64,000 nucleotides of DNA from Aaosphaeria pasadenensis. Its lineage: Eukaryota > Ascomycota > Dothideomycetes > Pleosporales. This document shows, piece after piece, positions 22,426 through 33,489 of this stretch (the stretch's first letter is position 1; each line of letters starts with the position of its first letter). The DNA is taken from positions 992,001 to 1,056,000 of the forward strand of contig JAKLMB010000007.1 in the NCBI GenBank assembly GCA_022813625.1, given 5' to 3'. The notes beneath the pieces were generated by a model. It was not told the DNA's origin. It was given only the letters and a program-made list of their open reading frames with translations, and ran no database searches. The position numbers were made by a program, and so were the translations under genes.

Positions 22426-24217
22426 ATGGCGCATGCATTGGGTGCCCCGAAAAGTATCCAGCAGGCACAGGAGCAAGCCAAAGCTTATGAATATGCCGAG
22501 CATATTCCTCTGCGACAATGGCTACGCTCAGCAGATACAATGCTGAAGCAGGTACATTGCCAGAATCCCACTCCTGCTTCAACGACCACTACTTACGCAG
22601 CCGCCAGGCGCAAATCTACGAAGCCGAACGCAACGACCAGGAAGTCTTCGTGCTACTCCTCCGCCATGCAGATCTCGTCCTCGACAAACTCGCGAATCAT
22701 CCCCAAAGAAGTCTTCCCGAGAATAAGAAAGCGTTGCGCCTCGCGAGAGAATCCGTGTTGGTCGATCTTCAGAAACTAGAGGTACTCCGGCCGAGGATCG
22801 AGAAGAGATACAAGGAATATCAAGAGAGAAGAAAGGCGCAATTGAAGACTCTCGAGGCCTTGGAAGGAAGAGCAGCAGATGGCCCGAATATCATACATGA
22901 ATTGGATGGCATGTCGCTGCAGCCTGGACAGAAGCGACGGTCTTACGAGAGGGCGACGTTAGATGCCGGAGAGAACAGAACGCTGGCAGCCAAGCTCGCG
23001 CAGAGGGAAATAAGGAGGAGAGATGCAGCAAGACGAAGCGTGAGACAGGCGGGTGTCTCCGAAGAACAAGAGCATGAACGGAGGACTGGTGGGGTTTGGG
23101 ATGTGGATGACAACGATCTATCACGGCAGATTCAAGAGGTTGCAAGAATGCAGGAACAGAACGGACATGCAAGTCAAAATTTCGCTGTAAGTGGACGGGA
23201 ACAATTTATCGTGTATGCCACTCTGAGACTTGAACTAACAATATCAGCGACCTTCATCCATCCAAGGCACCTCTCCATACCATTATCCTACCGTTCCACA
23301 TAAGAGCAATCAGCAGCGGTGGTCTAACGTTCCCTCACTCCCACCAAAGGAACCTCTTCATCGACAATTAGATACCCCTTCATACCCACCCGCACTGCCG
23401 CCGAAGCCGCCAAAACCTCCTATATCCACCCATTCACCTTTCGAGCATCCACGCCCACCACCAATCCCCGGCAAATACGCCGTCGACATTGTCCAGCCAC
23501 CGCCTATCCCCGGGAAGCATGTCTCCACTGAGCCAACCCCAGACGCAGACCTCGACGAGTTCACCTTCAAGCCCTCCGCATACCTCGAAAACGGCAACGC
23601 CCTCCGCAGCGTCTTCCTCCCGCCGACCCTCCGCCACGAATTCCTCCGCTACGCCTCCAGCAACACGCGCCTCAACCTCGAGACCTGCGGCATGCTCTGT
23701 GGGATCCTCAAGTCCAACGCCCTCTTCATAACGCGCCTCGTGATCCCCGAGCAGACGTCCACCTCCGACACGTGCGAGACCGTCAACGAGCAGGACCTCT
23801 TCGACTACTGCGACAAGGAGGAACTCATGATCCTCGGCTGGATCCACACGCACCCGACCCAGACCTGCTTCATGAGCAGTCGCGACCTGCACACGCACGC
23901 CGGGTACCAGGTCATGATGCCGGAGAGCATCGCCATCGTCTGCGCCCCAAGCAAATCACCCAGGTAAGAAGTTCAACGTCGATTCACTATCCTTTATCAT
24001 ACGATATACTAACGCAACACCTGACAGCTGGGGCATATTCCGCCTGACCGACCCGCCCGGCAAACAAGCCATCCTCAACTGCAACCAGGGCGGCGTCTTC
24101 CACCCGCACAGCATCGACAACATATACACCGAGGCCCTGAGCCCGGGCCACGTCGTCGAGCTCCCCAACGCTCCGCTCGAGGTCGTGGACATGAGGCCTA
24201 AGAAGAATCCGTTCTAA
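22426..24217 (+). CDS. sst2: AMSH/Sst2-type JAMM deubiquitinase
   Basis: Model join(22426..22551,22608..23186,23248..23963,24028..24217), 536 aa. The N-terminal USP8-dimer/MIT-like helical domain includes LRSADTMLKQAQIYEAE and LLLRHADLVLDKLANHP. A coiled linker and a Pro-rich stretch with two PPPIPGK motifs follow. The C-terminus is an MPN+/JAMM metalloprotease: catalytic Glu in LETCGML near residue 379, then HTHPTQTCFMSSRD with zinc His 435 and His 437 and zinc Asp 448. The TCFMSS insert is typical of AMSH, which cleaves K63-linked ubiquitin on endosomes with ESCRT-0. The first intron must end at the second AG (22607); the AG seven bases earlier would break the frame. Confidence 0.95.
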
Positions 24218-24952
24218 GTCTTAAGTGCTATGTACAACAATACACTTAAAATCTCGGAAAGGGGAAGTGAGGGGAGGAGATAATGGTGAGTGGGTGCATT
24301 TTCCGTTTGCTGTTTTTTTTCGAGAGAGTGCATAGCTGGTATGCATAGCGAGGCGTTTTTAAATAATTCCTCTTCTTGTTCAAGAAATTTCTGGTTTCGC
24401 CTTTTCGCTCTAGGAGAATAGATCGTCGAGAGTGCGGCATTTTGGCTCATGTTATGTATCACAGCATATCATGACATATCATACCATACCATACTATGTA
24501 ATATCCTTTTGTGTGTATCGTATCAACAACGGTGTTACAGTGCGTCGTATTCAAAATTTGGAGATGTTCTTTTTAATTTGGGAATATGGTTTGTTTCTTC
24601 CTTATTGTTGTTATCCCTTGCTATGAAGGGGCTTACGTCTAGATTAAGAGGGGGGAAAGCTAAAGATGAATCATCCCCCTCCTCATGGGACATCACATCA
24701 TCCTCGAGATGACGTCCCCATCCCCAGAGCTGAGATATAAGTCCGAAAAAAAGAAGAGCATGGGGAGAAACTCTTCCATGTTGGGGGTCTTCGCTGTCTC
24801 CCACAGCCGCGGACTCATCTATGAGGAGGGAAACCTTGAACATGAAAAAAACCTCATGGCAAGCGCCTGCCGCGCTCAATGCCGTCGTCATACCGCTGGG
24901 GCTCAGGGTCACGCTCAATATCCGTCTTCCCTTCATCAGCGATAGAAGCCTT
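24218..24952. other. Convergent 3' intergenic
   Basis: 735 bp between convergent genes. It holds AT-rich 3' regions and a short ATACC-type direct repeat near 24480. No gene is supported. Confidence 0.4.
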
Positions 24953-25978
24953 CTAAGCCTCCACCTGGCTCTCCGCCCAATCCCTCCACTCCTTCCACTC
25001 AGCGTAGCCGAGCCTGACCTGTTTGCCCTGGTACCTCACGACATTGAGCTCGACCTTGGTCCACTCGTCCTTGCGGCCGCTCCAGCCGGCCTTGCGCATG
25101 AGGCTGATGAGCGTTTCTTCCTTCGTCCAGCCTTGCTCCTTGGCGACGTCGGGGAGGTACGTGGAGCCGTGGCGGCGGCCGTGGTACGTGAAGGAGATGC
25201 GGAGGCCGTGCTTGCCGAGCTCCCAGTCCATAGGCGAAGGCACCGGCTCGAAGTCCGTCAGGAGCGTGACGCCGCATTCAAGGCGGGGCAGCTCGCGGAT
25301 CGAGATCGGGTTGAAGCGGGTGTCGTCGAAGGCGCTGTGAATTTGTCAGTTTAGGTTCTATACTTTGCTTACTCTAGATTGGTTCTCTATGTCGTTTCGT
25401 TGGAAGGGCTGGAGGTAGGATAACGCAAGTTCTTACGAGGTCAAAGCATAACTCCGCAGCCCGTCGTCCAACGGCTGCGCTTCAAAGGTCCCAATACATC
25501 CCCTCAGCCTCTTGTCGCTCTTGTGCAGCGTGTTCCATGTGACAAACAATGGGTGGTCCGCGATCTCGTCGGATTCCCTCTGCGCTCGTGATCTCTTTCC
25601 GAGTGAAAAGAAACTGCTTATACTCGAGCTCTTGCTTGTTGCCGAACTGGCCTCGCTGGCACCGCCTGCGGGAGTCGAGCTGACGCTCGCGACGGATGAC
25701 GAACTCGCTGTCGTTGAAGGTGAGGGCACGAGAAGTCGGGATATCGCGGCTGGGCGGTTGTTCTCGGTGCTCGAAGGAGCGGCAGTTGCTGTCGCGTCGT
25801 TTTCGTCTTGCTCAGAGTCCGATGGTTCTACATTGTTGGTGTCTGTTTCTGCTTCGGTGGGGTCGGCATTAAACTGCTCCCAAAGCGCGACGACTTGCGG
25901 TAAGGAGAGCGGTTTGCGCTTCTCTAAGCTAGCGGAGAGTGTCTCGAAACAGTAGGCACAGTGGGCTTGAGTCGCCAT
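24953..25978 (-). CDS. AMMECR1-domain protein with a large Ser/Thr-rich insertion
   Basis: Model complement(join(24953..25334,25437..25978)), 307 aa, with a 102-bp intron. The domain starts with HCAYCFETLSASLEK and resumes after an insertion with HPLFVTWNTLHKSDKRLRGCIGTFEAQPL. LRGCIGTF is the family signature. LRSYALTSAFDDTRFNPI, ELPRLECGVTLLTDFE, MDWELGKHGLRISF and TYLPDVAKEQGW complete it. About 110 residues rich in Ser, Thr and Ala sit between the two parts. The family is widely conserved; its molecular role is poorly defined. The start at 25978 is the first ATG in frame. Confidence 0.93.
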
Positions 25979-26778
25979 GGTAAAGTCCTTCAGGTCTGGA
26001 CTCAAGGTACGCAGGTACACTGGTGGAGCAAAGATGACCGGTAGATGATGATGAGGTACGGAGTACGGAGCAAACGATAAGCTCGCAAGAGCTTGCGGCA
26101 AGTATTTATTTGGAAAGAGATAATAAGAGAGTAGTAGTTATATAGGTTGCAGTGCGCCACGTGTGTCTTTAAAGATTTCTGCCTGGGTGGTCAAAGGCTT
26201 TGAGATAGGTTGGTCATATAAGTAAGTTGCAGATGCAGGTACTCAGGAATCCCAGGCAGTTGATTCATATGCTTGCTGTTCCTGTTGAATGTTGGTCTTC
26301 CTTTACTTTCCGGGGTGAGCGTCACAAGAGCTGAGTGAGGATTGTCGGGTTGGATTGCTTAGCTGGGGGCTCTTGTATCACCACCGGAACTGAAAGGTAA
26401 GAAGGTGAGGGGAAAGAACAGGAAAGAGAAAGAGTGGAAAGAGTTGGGTTGAGATTAGTCGGTTGAGAGGCGTCACCTCGATGATGAGCTGTTAGCGCGG
26501 GGTGTGGTCATGTCGATGGATGAGGTCGGCTTTTGGGGTTAAGAGATTGCGCTAGTTCGGATCTGGCTTAACGTCCCCCGAGAACTATGGAATGAATCGA
26601 TGCATGAACTCTCGTCTCGGTACTCGGAGAAGGTCAGATAAAAATGTTCATTTCCCACTTCTAAACCATGCAAGGATTGGAGACAGTTCCTTCTCGACCT
26701 TTCCTTGTTCCTTACAGGCGAAGTTAGCCAAACTAGCTCTAACTCTTTCTTCTAGTATTGCCCACACACGTGTTCCAG
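25979..26778. other. Intergenic
   Basis: 800 bp: the AMMECR1 gene promoter on the left and the 3' end of the WSC gene on the right. Purine-rich near 26390-26450; no gene is recognised. Confidence 0.4.
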
Positions 26779-28256
26779 TTAGGTGATGAAGAACGGCCCC
26801 TTGATACTCAAATTATCCGCTAACATAGTGAACGAAGATGCAGACTCGCCAGTGAATATACCGCAGAAGTATCCAATGTACCAACCGACCCTTTCCGCCT
26901 CGATGGGAATCAGAAAGTCAATCAACTCGTACACCAACTCGCCGTTCGCTGCTGGCACTGTACAGTTGTGAGCCGGGTCATTGGGAGTGCACACTTCCCG
27001 CGGGGGGTTGGTCCTGAAGTCTTTCAGGCCGGTCGGAGTGTAGTGACGCAGCACTACCTCGAATTGAAGATCGTTCGCATATGCCGTCCCGCCGTCTGGC
27101 TTACGACCAACAGCTGCAGAGAAGTTGTAACTTCCGACTTTGTCGAGGTTGATCACTCGGCCAATGCAGATTGACGAGTTTGTCGATGAACTGGCGAGGG
27201 CGAGATCGATGGGATCAAGATCTTCTCTTGTAGATGTATCGCTAATGAACAGGTTCCATGATCCAGAGCCATATGAGTAGTTCTTCGCTTCGTTTTCAGC
27301 CTGAGAAATGTTGGCCACCAAGGTTCCCAGGTCATATGACGGATTGATTCCTTTGGTCACCCAGGGATATGGACCTGATTCGAAATTGCCGTTGTCAATG
27401 TACTGGATATCAGTGAAGCTGTATATGTCCAGTCTGTTCGGTCCGCCACAATACTCTGAAATGTTACCTTGACATATTGAGTTACATCCAGTAGCCAGCG
27501 GAATTCCGGGAATCATGGCTGATCCAGTCGAGATCTCGCTCCCGCACCAACACTCTGTCATTGGTCATGTTAGAATTCAAGCATACCAAAGAGTCTTACA
27601 TTGGCGTGAAATCTTACCACCAGAGAACTCGAGGCCAGCATATGTGAAAGAGCTATCGAAGCAAGAGGCTATGCACTTTGCAACGGTCATCGAAGCACTG
27701 CCCCCTTGCACATATGAAAGACGAGATAGCGTGCGGTTATACACGTTGTCGGTAAAGCATCCCTGATAAGTGAATCCATTGAGGCCAGGGTTAGTCGACG
27801 GGGCAGGCTGATTGTAGTTGGCGTAAATAGACAGCCTGTTAGGTCCTCCACATGACTGGACCGCATTCCCAGTACATGGCATGATGCATTCATCAGGAGA
27901 GAATTTGGCGGATCCTAGCCCTAGCCCGCAGAAGCATTCTCGACTATATTCTGGAAGCAGTTCAGTGACAAAATCCTCGTAATCTGGGAGAAGAATTTCG
28001 ATCGCCTACCCGTGCCTGCGTATGGGTATCCTCGGGAGGAGCAATGGTTGATACAATATTCACCCGACATGGCGTTCGAGGCAAAAGATGCGCCTGGCAA
28101 TGTCCTCGCATAGGCAGAGTCGCTGTAACAACCAATGTAGGTCCAATTAGTAGGAAGTATCAGTGCAGGCGCGACGAACGGAACCCGTCCTTGACATCTT
28201 CCGAGCGCTGCAAAATTGAGCAACGAGAGAATCGTGCATAGCCCGTAATGCTTCAT
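26779..28256 (-). CDS. Secreted protein with two WSC domains
   Basis: Model complement(join(26779..27554,27618..27950,28010..28256)), 451 aa. A signal peptide of about 20-23 residues (MKHYGLCTILSLLNFAALG) leads into two WSC domains. The first runs from TYIGCYSD to CGGPNRLSIY, the second from TYQGCFTD through ECWCGSEI to CGGPNRLDIY. Each holds the usual eight-Cys pattern, and each is split by an intron at the same place (before the CFCG/CWCG motif), which points to domain duplication. The rest (about 210 residues) looks like a beta-sandwich with several N-glycosylation sites and no anchor or GPI signal. WSC domains bind polysaccharides, so a cell-wall or secreted carbohydrate-binding role is likely. 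Confidence 0.88.
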
Positions 28257-29032
28257 ATTGACTGGGATAAGTAGAAGACCGAGAAACAGTACGGTTGTCA
28301 GTGAACAGATACGAGTAGGAACAAGAAGTAGGAGGTGGAAATCATTGGTATTGCATTCCATTCCAGAGGCTATATGTCGGACAAGGCGGCAAACCCCCTT
28401 TTGCCCCAATGCACATCCACGCAATCGAAATTGAACGAATAAACATTGGGCCTGACTACATTCAGATTGATATTGAGTTTTGGTGTCACACAGAGAAGCT
28501 GCGCAGCTCACCGATGGTCCCGCTGGCCGGGAATACGGACCTGGGAAACAGTATGTAACCCTATCTTCATGCACCCGTGCCTCATGGAGGAAAAAGGAAG
28601 AGTGTTTGGTAATGATAGGGTATTCGATCTTGGCACGATAAAATTCCTTCAGCAGTGCGAGCATGGGTAAGGCTCAGTTGCTGTACACACTAATGCCGTA
28701 TGGTTTTGAAGTAGTACATAGTACTTGCTCCTGAGACCATATCTCATAATCATCACTCGAGTTCGGAATGCGTTTGGAGAACGGCAATCCTGATGGGCCT
28801 TCTGGCCCGCACGCTGTTCGTTGGAAATGGTTAGTGTAATGAAGACTCATCACTGACTTTTCGACTTTTTTCATTGCCGCATCTCATGCCTACGGTGGTG
28901 TATCCGATACCGGCTCGAAGCCGAGGCTGTCAAAGAAAGCCCATATATGCCATTGACGCCATCCAGAATGTCCTCGTCATGGGAAATGAAAGCCACCGTC
29001 GGTTCGCTCACGCTCATGCTTTTTTTCGTTCC
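28257..29032. other. Intergenic, WSC gene promoter and RPL29 3' side
   Basis: 776 bp. The WSC reading frame stays open upstream to 28664, but the signal peptide begins at 28256 and the upstream part shows no domain, so I leave it out. Confidence 0.4.
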
Positions 29033-29475
29033 TCATGCCGCATCGCGCTTGCCCTCCTTGACCTCCTTCTGCAGATATTGTCAGCGATATTGTCGAGATG
29101 TGGACCATCGTCCATTTCAGGGGCGACGAACCAATGCCTTCATGGTTCCGTGAAGAGCATGTCTGTGGTTCCTTCGGAACTTGGGGTCGGTTCCCTTGAG
29201 CGAAGGGTATCGGTTGGTCTTAGGCTTCTTGATACTGTTGCCATCATTTATCAGTCTCCGTTCCATCACATGAATGTTACGCGCGTGCAGATCGAAATAG
29301 ATCGTGGGTGGGAAAGGGCGGATCGAATATCGTTGTGCTTATTTGGGGAGCATTTCGTACCCGTTCTTGTGGTTCTTCTTCGACTGGTTGTGCTGAGACG
29401 AGTTCTTTGACTCTGTTGTAAATTAGCTTAGCTGGCTTTCGCAATGTAGAAAGCGATTCTCGACGTACTGGCCAT
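29033..29475 (-). CDS. rpl29: Cytosolic ribosomal protein eL29 (L29)
   Basis: Model complement(join(29033..29068,29132..29234,29361..29412,29469..29475)), 65 aa. Exon 1 is only 7 bases (ATG GCC A). The joined protein begins MAKSKNSSQHNQ and continues KKNHKNGIKKPK, TNRYPSLKGTDPKFRRNHRHA, ending EVKEGKRDAA. This is the very basic eL29 family, a 60S surface protein next to the exit of the large subunit. The four-exon layout with introns of 56, 126 and 63 bp hides it from simple reading-frame searches. The splice borders are GT-AG; the third donor is GTTCGT. Confidence 0.93.
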
Positions 29476-29999
29476 GGCGACGGTATTGAAGTCGAGTTGA
29501 CGGAGGGTGAACTTGACAGGTGATGGTGTTGCTGTGACTTCGAAATTCGCCTGCTACAACTGTGGGAGTTAGCGAACCAATTTCCGATCCATGCCGGATT
29601 CGTACTAGCGCCGGCCATTAAGCACCAAATCACTTTTGCACTCTGCAGGGGGAGGGATTCTACCACATCATACGCAGTAAGTAACAATAACGATCTAGTG
29701 TCATGCATGCATTTCCATGCGATTCAATTCATCAGAGACAATTTCGATCATGTACGCTTCCCTTTGTATTCAGGTTGCTATCGATGGAAAGGTGAACGGA
29801 TATCTCAATACGCCAATTTGAGCAGCCCTACTGTGTAAGGCTGCAATTTTAATCACAAGCACAAACGCGCAATAATGACCTTTCCCACCCCCTTCAAACA
29901 ATCAGATCCGATAACGCCTCATTCAGGTCGTCAACCATTCAGGGTAAAGACAGACGTGGATGTATTGAAATAATTGCGTCCTGTTCATCGAGCGTCCCT
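29476..29999. other. Intergenic
   Basis: 524 bp upstream of rpl29 and downstream of the next minus-strand gene. It contains the rpl29 promoter; nothing else is recognised. Confidence 0.4.
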
Positions 30000-30975
30000 C
30001 TAATGATCCAGAGCATTTTGTGAAGGAGCAGCGCCACCTTGTGCCTGTTGCTGGCGCAGCCTGCGACGAATAACCTCCTCAGAGGTCTCAGCCAATCCGG
30101 CACCTTGCCCAGTCAGAGGTGGAGTGCGGTCTGCAGTGTCGACAATGTTCTCATCGTAGGTCATGCCGTCAATCATTCTAGCCTCTTCTTTCTGTTGTTC
30201 TGCGCTGGCACTGGTCTGCGTTGTTGTAGAGCTTCCCGTCGCAGAAACACCCGTCATTGGGCTAGCTGGAGCCTGTTGCTGCTGCTCACGTAGATATGGC
30301 GGCACAGCGTTCGCCTTGCTGATGGCCGGGCTTCCAATCTGGCTATGTTGTCTGGCGGGTGTCCTCGCACCCTCACCGAAGCCTACCAGGCTGGCAGCTT
30401 CGTCGCTGAAGCCACCCATGCTGGATGTCTCGTCGATGTTCTGGTCCTCACTCATCCTGTCTCGATCGAAAACGTCACTCTCACTCGCCCATGTCGTGCG
30501 CCCACCTACACTACCTGTTGCGCTCGCACTGCCGACGGTGCTGCGCTCACGAAAGATCTGAGGTTGATTGTTCGCATCGAAATACGCAGCAGGAGGATAG
30601 TTGGCAGCCGCTCCTGGAGTCAGATTCTGAGGGTTGCGACCGGTGACAGAGATTCGTTCCAAGCCGGCCAAGCGTGAGATGCGGTCGGCGCGCTCAGCTT
30701 CGGCAGGGTGTTGGTGGTGGGGAAAGTGGCCTCGGTGACCGTCCTTGATTGCGACAGTGGACAGCTCCGACATGGAGGTAGTCGCGGAGTTGGGGGTGCC
30801 TCTGCATGTCGGTGACGATGATTAGTTGAGTGGTTCAAGAGTACGAGCAGTGATGCACCTGTGCATACTGTGAGGTACGCGAAGGTCAGGGTCCAACAAC
30901 TTACGGGGCATCTGGGGTACCGAAATCCGATGGCGGAGGAGGCAAGTTGATGAGGGTAGGTGCGTTAGCAGTCAT
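30000..30975 (-). CDS. Low-complexity fungal protein of unknown function
   Basis: Model complement(join(30000..30801,30905..30975)), 290 aa, with a 103-bp intron. It starts MTANAPTLINLPPPPSDFGTP. Most of it is predicted disordered (Ser, Thr, Gln, Ala, Pro). Islands look constrained: AERADRISRLAGLERI, SMGGFSDEAASLVGFGEGAR and the C-terminal TPPLTGQGAGLAETSEEVIRRRL. Their spacing and acidic/Gly-rich nature suggest short binding motifs in a regulatory protein. I do not recognise a named family. A run of ten ATG units lies about 255 bp upstream of the start. Confidence 0.75.
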
Positions 30976-31227
30976 GATGAAGTTATCCAAACTGCTGGTT
31001 CTTTTGGAGTTGAAGTCTTGGAGTTTTGATAAGAAGTGATGTTTGTGAAAGTGATTCGAGGGGATGTGGTGACAAGAAAGATGTTGGGGGGAATGGTTTG
31101 GTCGAGGGCGGCGGCCGCAGTTGGTTGGTTGGCTGTTGGTTGGTGGGAACGGCAGGGGAAAGAAGGAAGAGGCTGTGACGTAGTAAGTCCGGGAGATTGA
31201 CTGGGACGTTGAGGACGATGAGAACAA

Positions 31228-31260
<33 letters not shown>

Positions 31261-33489
31261 GCGGATGGATGCAAGGATAAAAGTACGAGGTAGTAAGGGT
31301 AGGTCACCAGACGCAGATGCGATCAGCGAAACAGTGAGGGAAAATACGAGTATAATGAGCAGCTATTCCAGAGTCCATATGTTGATGAAGAAATGAAGAT
31401 AATAGTGAATGATTATTACTGGTTTCTCTGCTCCCTCCAGTCACCCGTAGATTCGATGGATTGTCCATCTTCATATGACTTCGAGCTCACTACTCGATCT
31501 AATAATACTGATTCTAATTAATCATTCCTTTCTCTTTGGTCGCGCCCTGAATCTTACTCATAGCTGTCAAAGCCATCACCCCACCACCATTCACGCCGTT
31601 TATTCGCGCCTCACTGGGAGGGTTCGACTCTTCACTTGATTCGCCCGTTCACATGACTGCCTGAATCATGTCTAGGTATCTGCTGGTCGCAAACGTGAAG
31701 TCCTATCCTCTTGCGCTTAGAATTCATCTAGAATTGCCGGGTAAATCCTTCACCTTGCCTCACTCTTCTCTCATGGTGGATTCTAACAGTTCTCTGGCCT
31801 GAATGCATGATTACGTCATCGCTCATTCACATCACTAGTATCGTCGAGTACCAATCACGTGCCAATCTACTTGTCTCATACCAGAACGAAATCCACCACT
31901 ATGAGAAATTCAAGTATCTTGATCATGGATATCGACCAATTACAAATACTCTCTACATAATCAGATCTAACCGTTTTATTTGTCATATCAACGGAGAAAA
32001 GATGAAGTGAAACCGAAGGCTCCTCGAATTGTTTCTATCTATCGCCTGAGGGAAATTCTCGTTTGCATCGTATCGCTGGCCCGTTCTCGAGGTGTGTCCG
32101 GAGATCCCTCTCTGGCTTTATGTGATATGAAACTTGTTTGATACTACAGAACCGCTGCCGATACTGGATTGTGAAGGAACCCGAGGCAGTGGCGCCAGAC
32201 TCGATATCTACGACTACCTAACTCAAAACGATGTCTCGTCTCGCGCTTTCTACTCAGCCAACATGCATCAAAGACCTCTCCAGTACCTACCTTCTGGTCT
32301 TACCCGCTGCGCATCAATCGAACATGGCGATCATATGGGCCCTTCCATTTTGAATATATGGGAGTGGGCGATACGGGCCGCAACTTGTAGCTTGACGGTA
32401 ACAACAACTGCAGATAATGGTTGATGCACAATTCATTCCGCTCTCGCTATGTTGGTTCACGAGCAGCACGGATTACATTGCGCTGGCTGGCCATTAGCCA
32501 GTAATCTTTAAATATTCCGTATCTTCTGGAGAGCGCGATGCTAGAGAACAATCGCTCGCCGTTCTACAATTGCATCCGCATCTCATTTCCGGTGCACATG
32601 TTCCATGCTTTTTATTCTCACTGCATGAGGGAACCAACCCGTAGACTGAGAAAGCGTTATCATCAACGGAGTCCACGGCAAAGTACAGAGGCGCATTGCG
32701 GCCGGTGCGATGACGATCCGAGATGCAACGCTTCATCCATTCCTCTGGGATGCGAAGACGAATGGGAAATCCCCAATATGTCATTATTGGTCGGAATCTA
32801 TCCAGTCGGAAATCTACAATCAGCTTTCAGGTTCGATACGCACCCGGTCGAAGTTGGGCCAAGCCAATCTGCGTGGTAACTTCTGCATGCAAGATGAGCA
32901 AATCTGAATAGCCTCCCGTGCCTCCCACGTCTCCCACGTCTCATCCGGTTACCGGTTTCCTAAGGAAGGATCTTCGTTTACAGCGTACAAATAGTAGAGC
33001 CAGTCATCCTGCGGATGCAATTTGAGAATCGCAGGGACGCGGAACCCCTGGCGGAATTAATTCCTGAGGCGTTTCCCCAGACGGGTTTCCCCTCACATCT
33101 TGGCTGGCACACGGCTAGCAAGTGGAGTCCGGGGTAGCTCAACACGGCAGTGGACACTGCATTTTATCTGCTTTGATTGGCGTGGGATAACAACCACTGC
33201 GGTTGGATGCCGCATACTTTGTTGAGTTTGCTTCAAAGTGACAACTCTGTCCCTCGTATCCATCCCCTGCTATCTTTGTCCCCCAGGATTTTCCCCATGT
33301 TGCTAAACTATTAAGCCTGCTCCATCTGCCTCTCTTTTACACTCGACCCATAGATTAGTGACACGATTATCAGGCCATCTGAGACCAGATCTCAGAGATA
33401 AATCCCATCACAGCTCAAACATTCTTTTAGTGCCCCAGTCTTATCTTGCATACATACGAGATCCTGCAAGGGGAGCGGCAGCCACAAGC
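30976..33489. other. Gene-poor interval, 2.5 kb
   Basis: Divergent flanks: an unknown gene to the left and an MFS gene to the right. Apart from the ATG microsatellite I see no gene, RNA or transposon. The frames present are short and lack support. Confidence 0.35.
31231..31260. repeat. (ATG)10 trinucleotide microsatellite
   Basis: Ten perfect ATG units in the promoter or leader of the minus-strand gene starting at 30975. Confidence 0.95.

Noticed and set aside
24535..24936. 133-codon minus-strand frame between the AMSH and AMMECR1 genes
   Set aside because: It lies in a convergent 3' region, shows no domain and has atypical composition.
28257..28664. In-frame upstream extension of the WSC protein
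   Set aside because: A clean signal peptide starts at 28256 and the upstream part has no similarity to a domain; it is probably an open leader.
28874..29410. 178-codon plus-strand frame opposite RPL29
   Set aside because: It runs antisense across four RPL29 exons and their introns, lacks a recognisable domain, and RPL29 explains the sequence.
31600..31660. GGTTCGACTC as a tRNA B box
   Set aside because: No A box or foldable cloverleaf was found around it.
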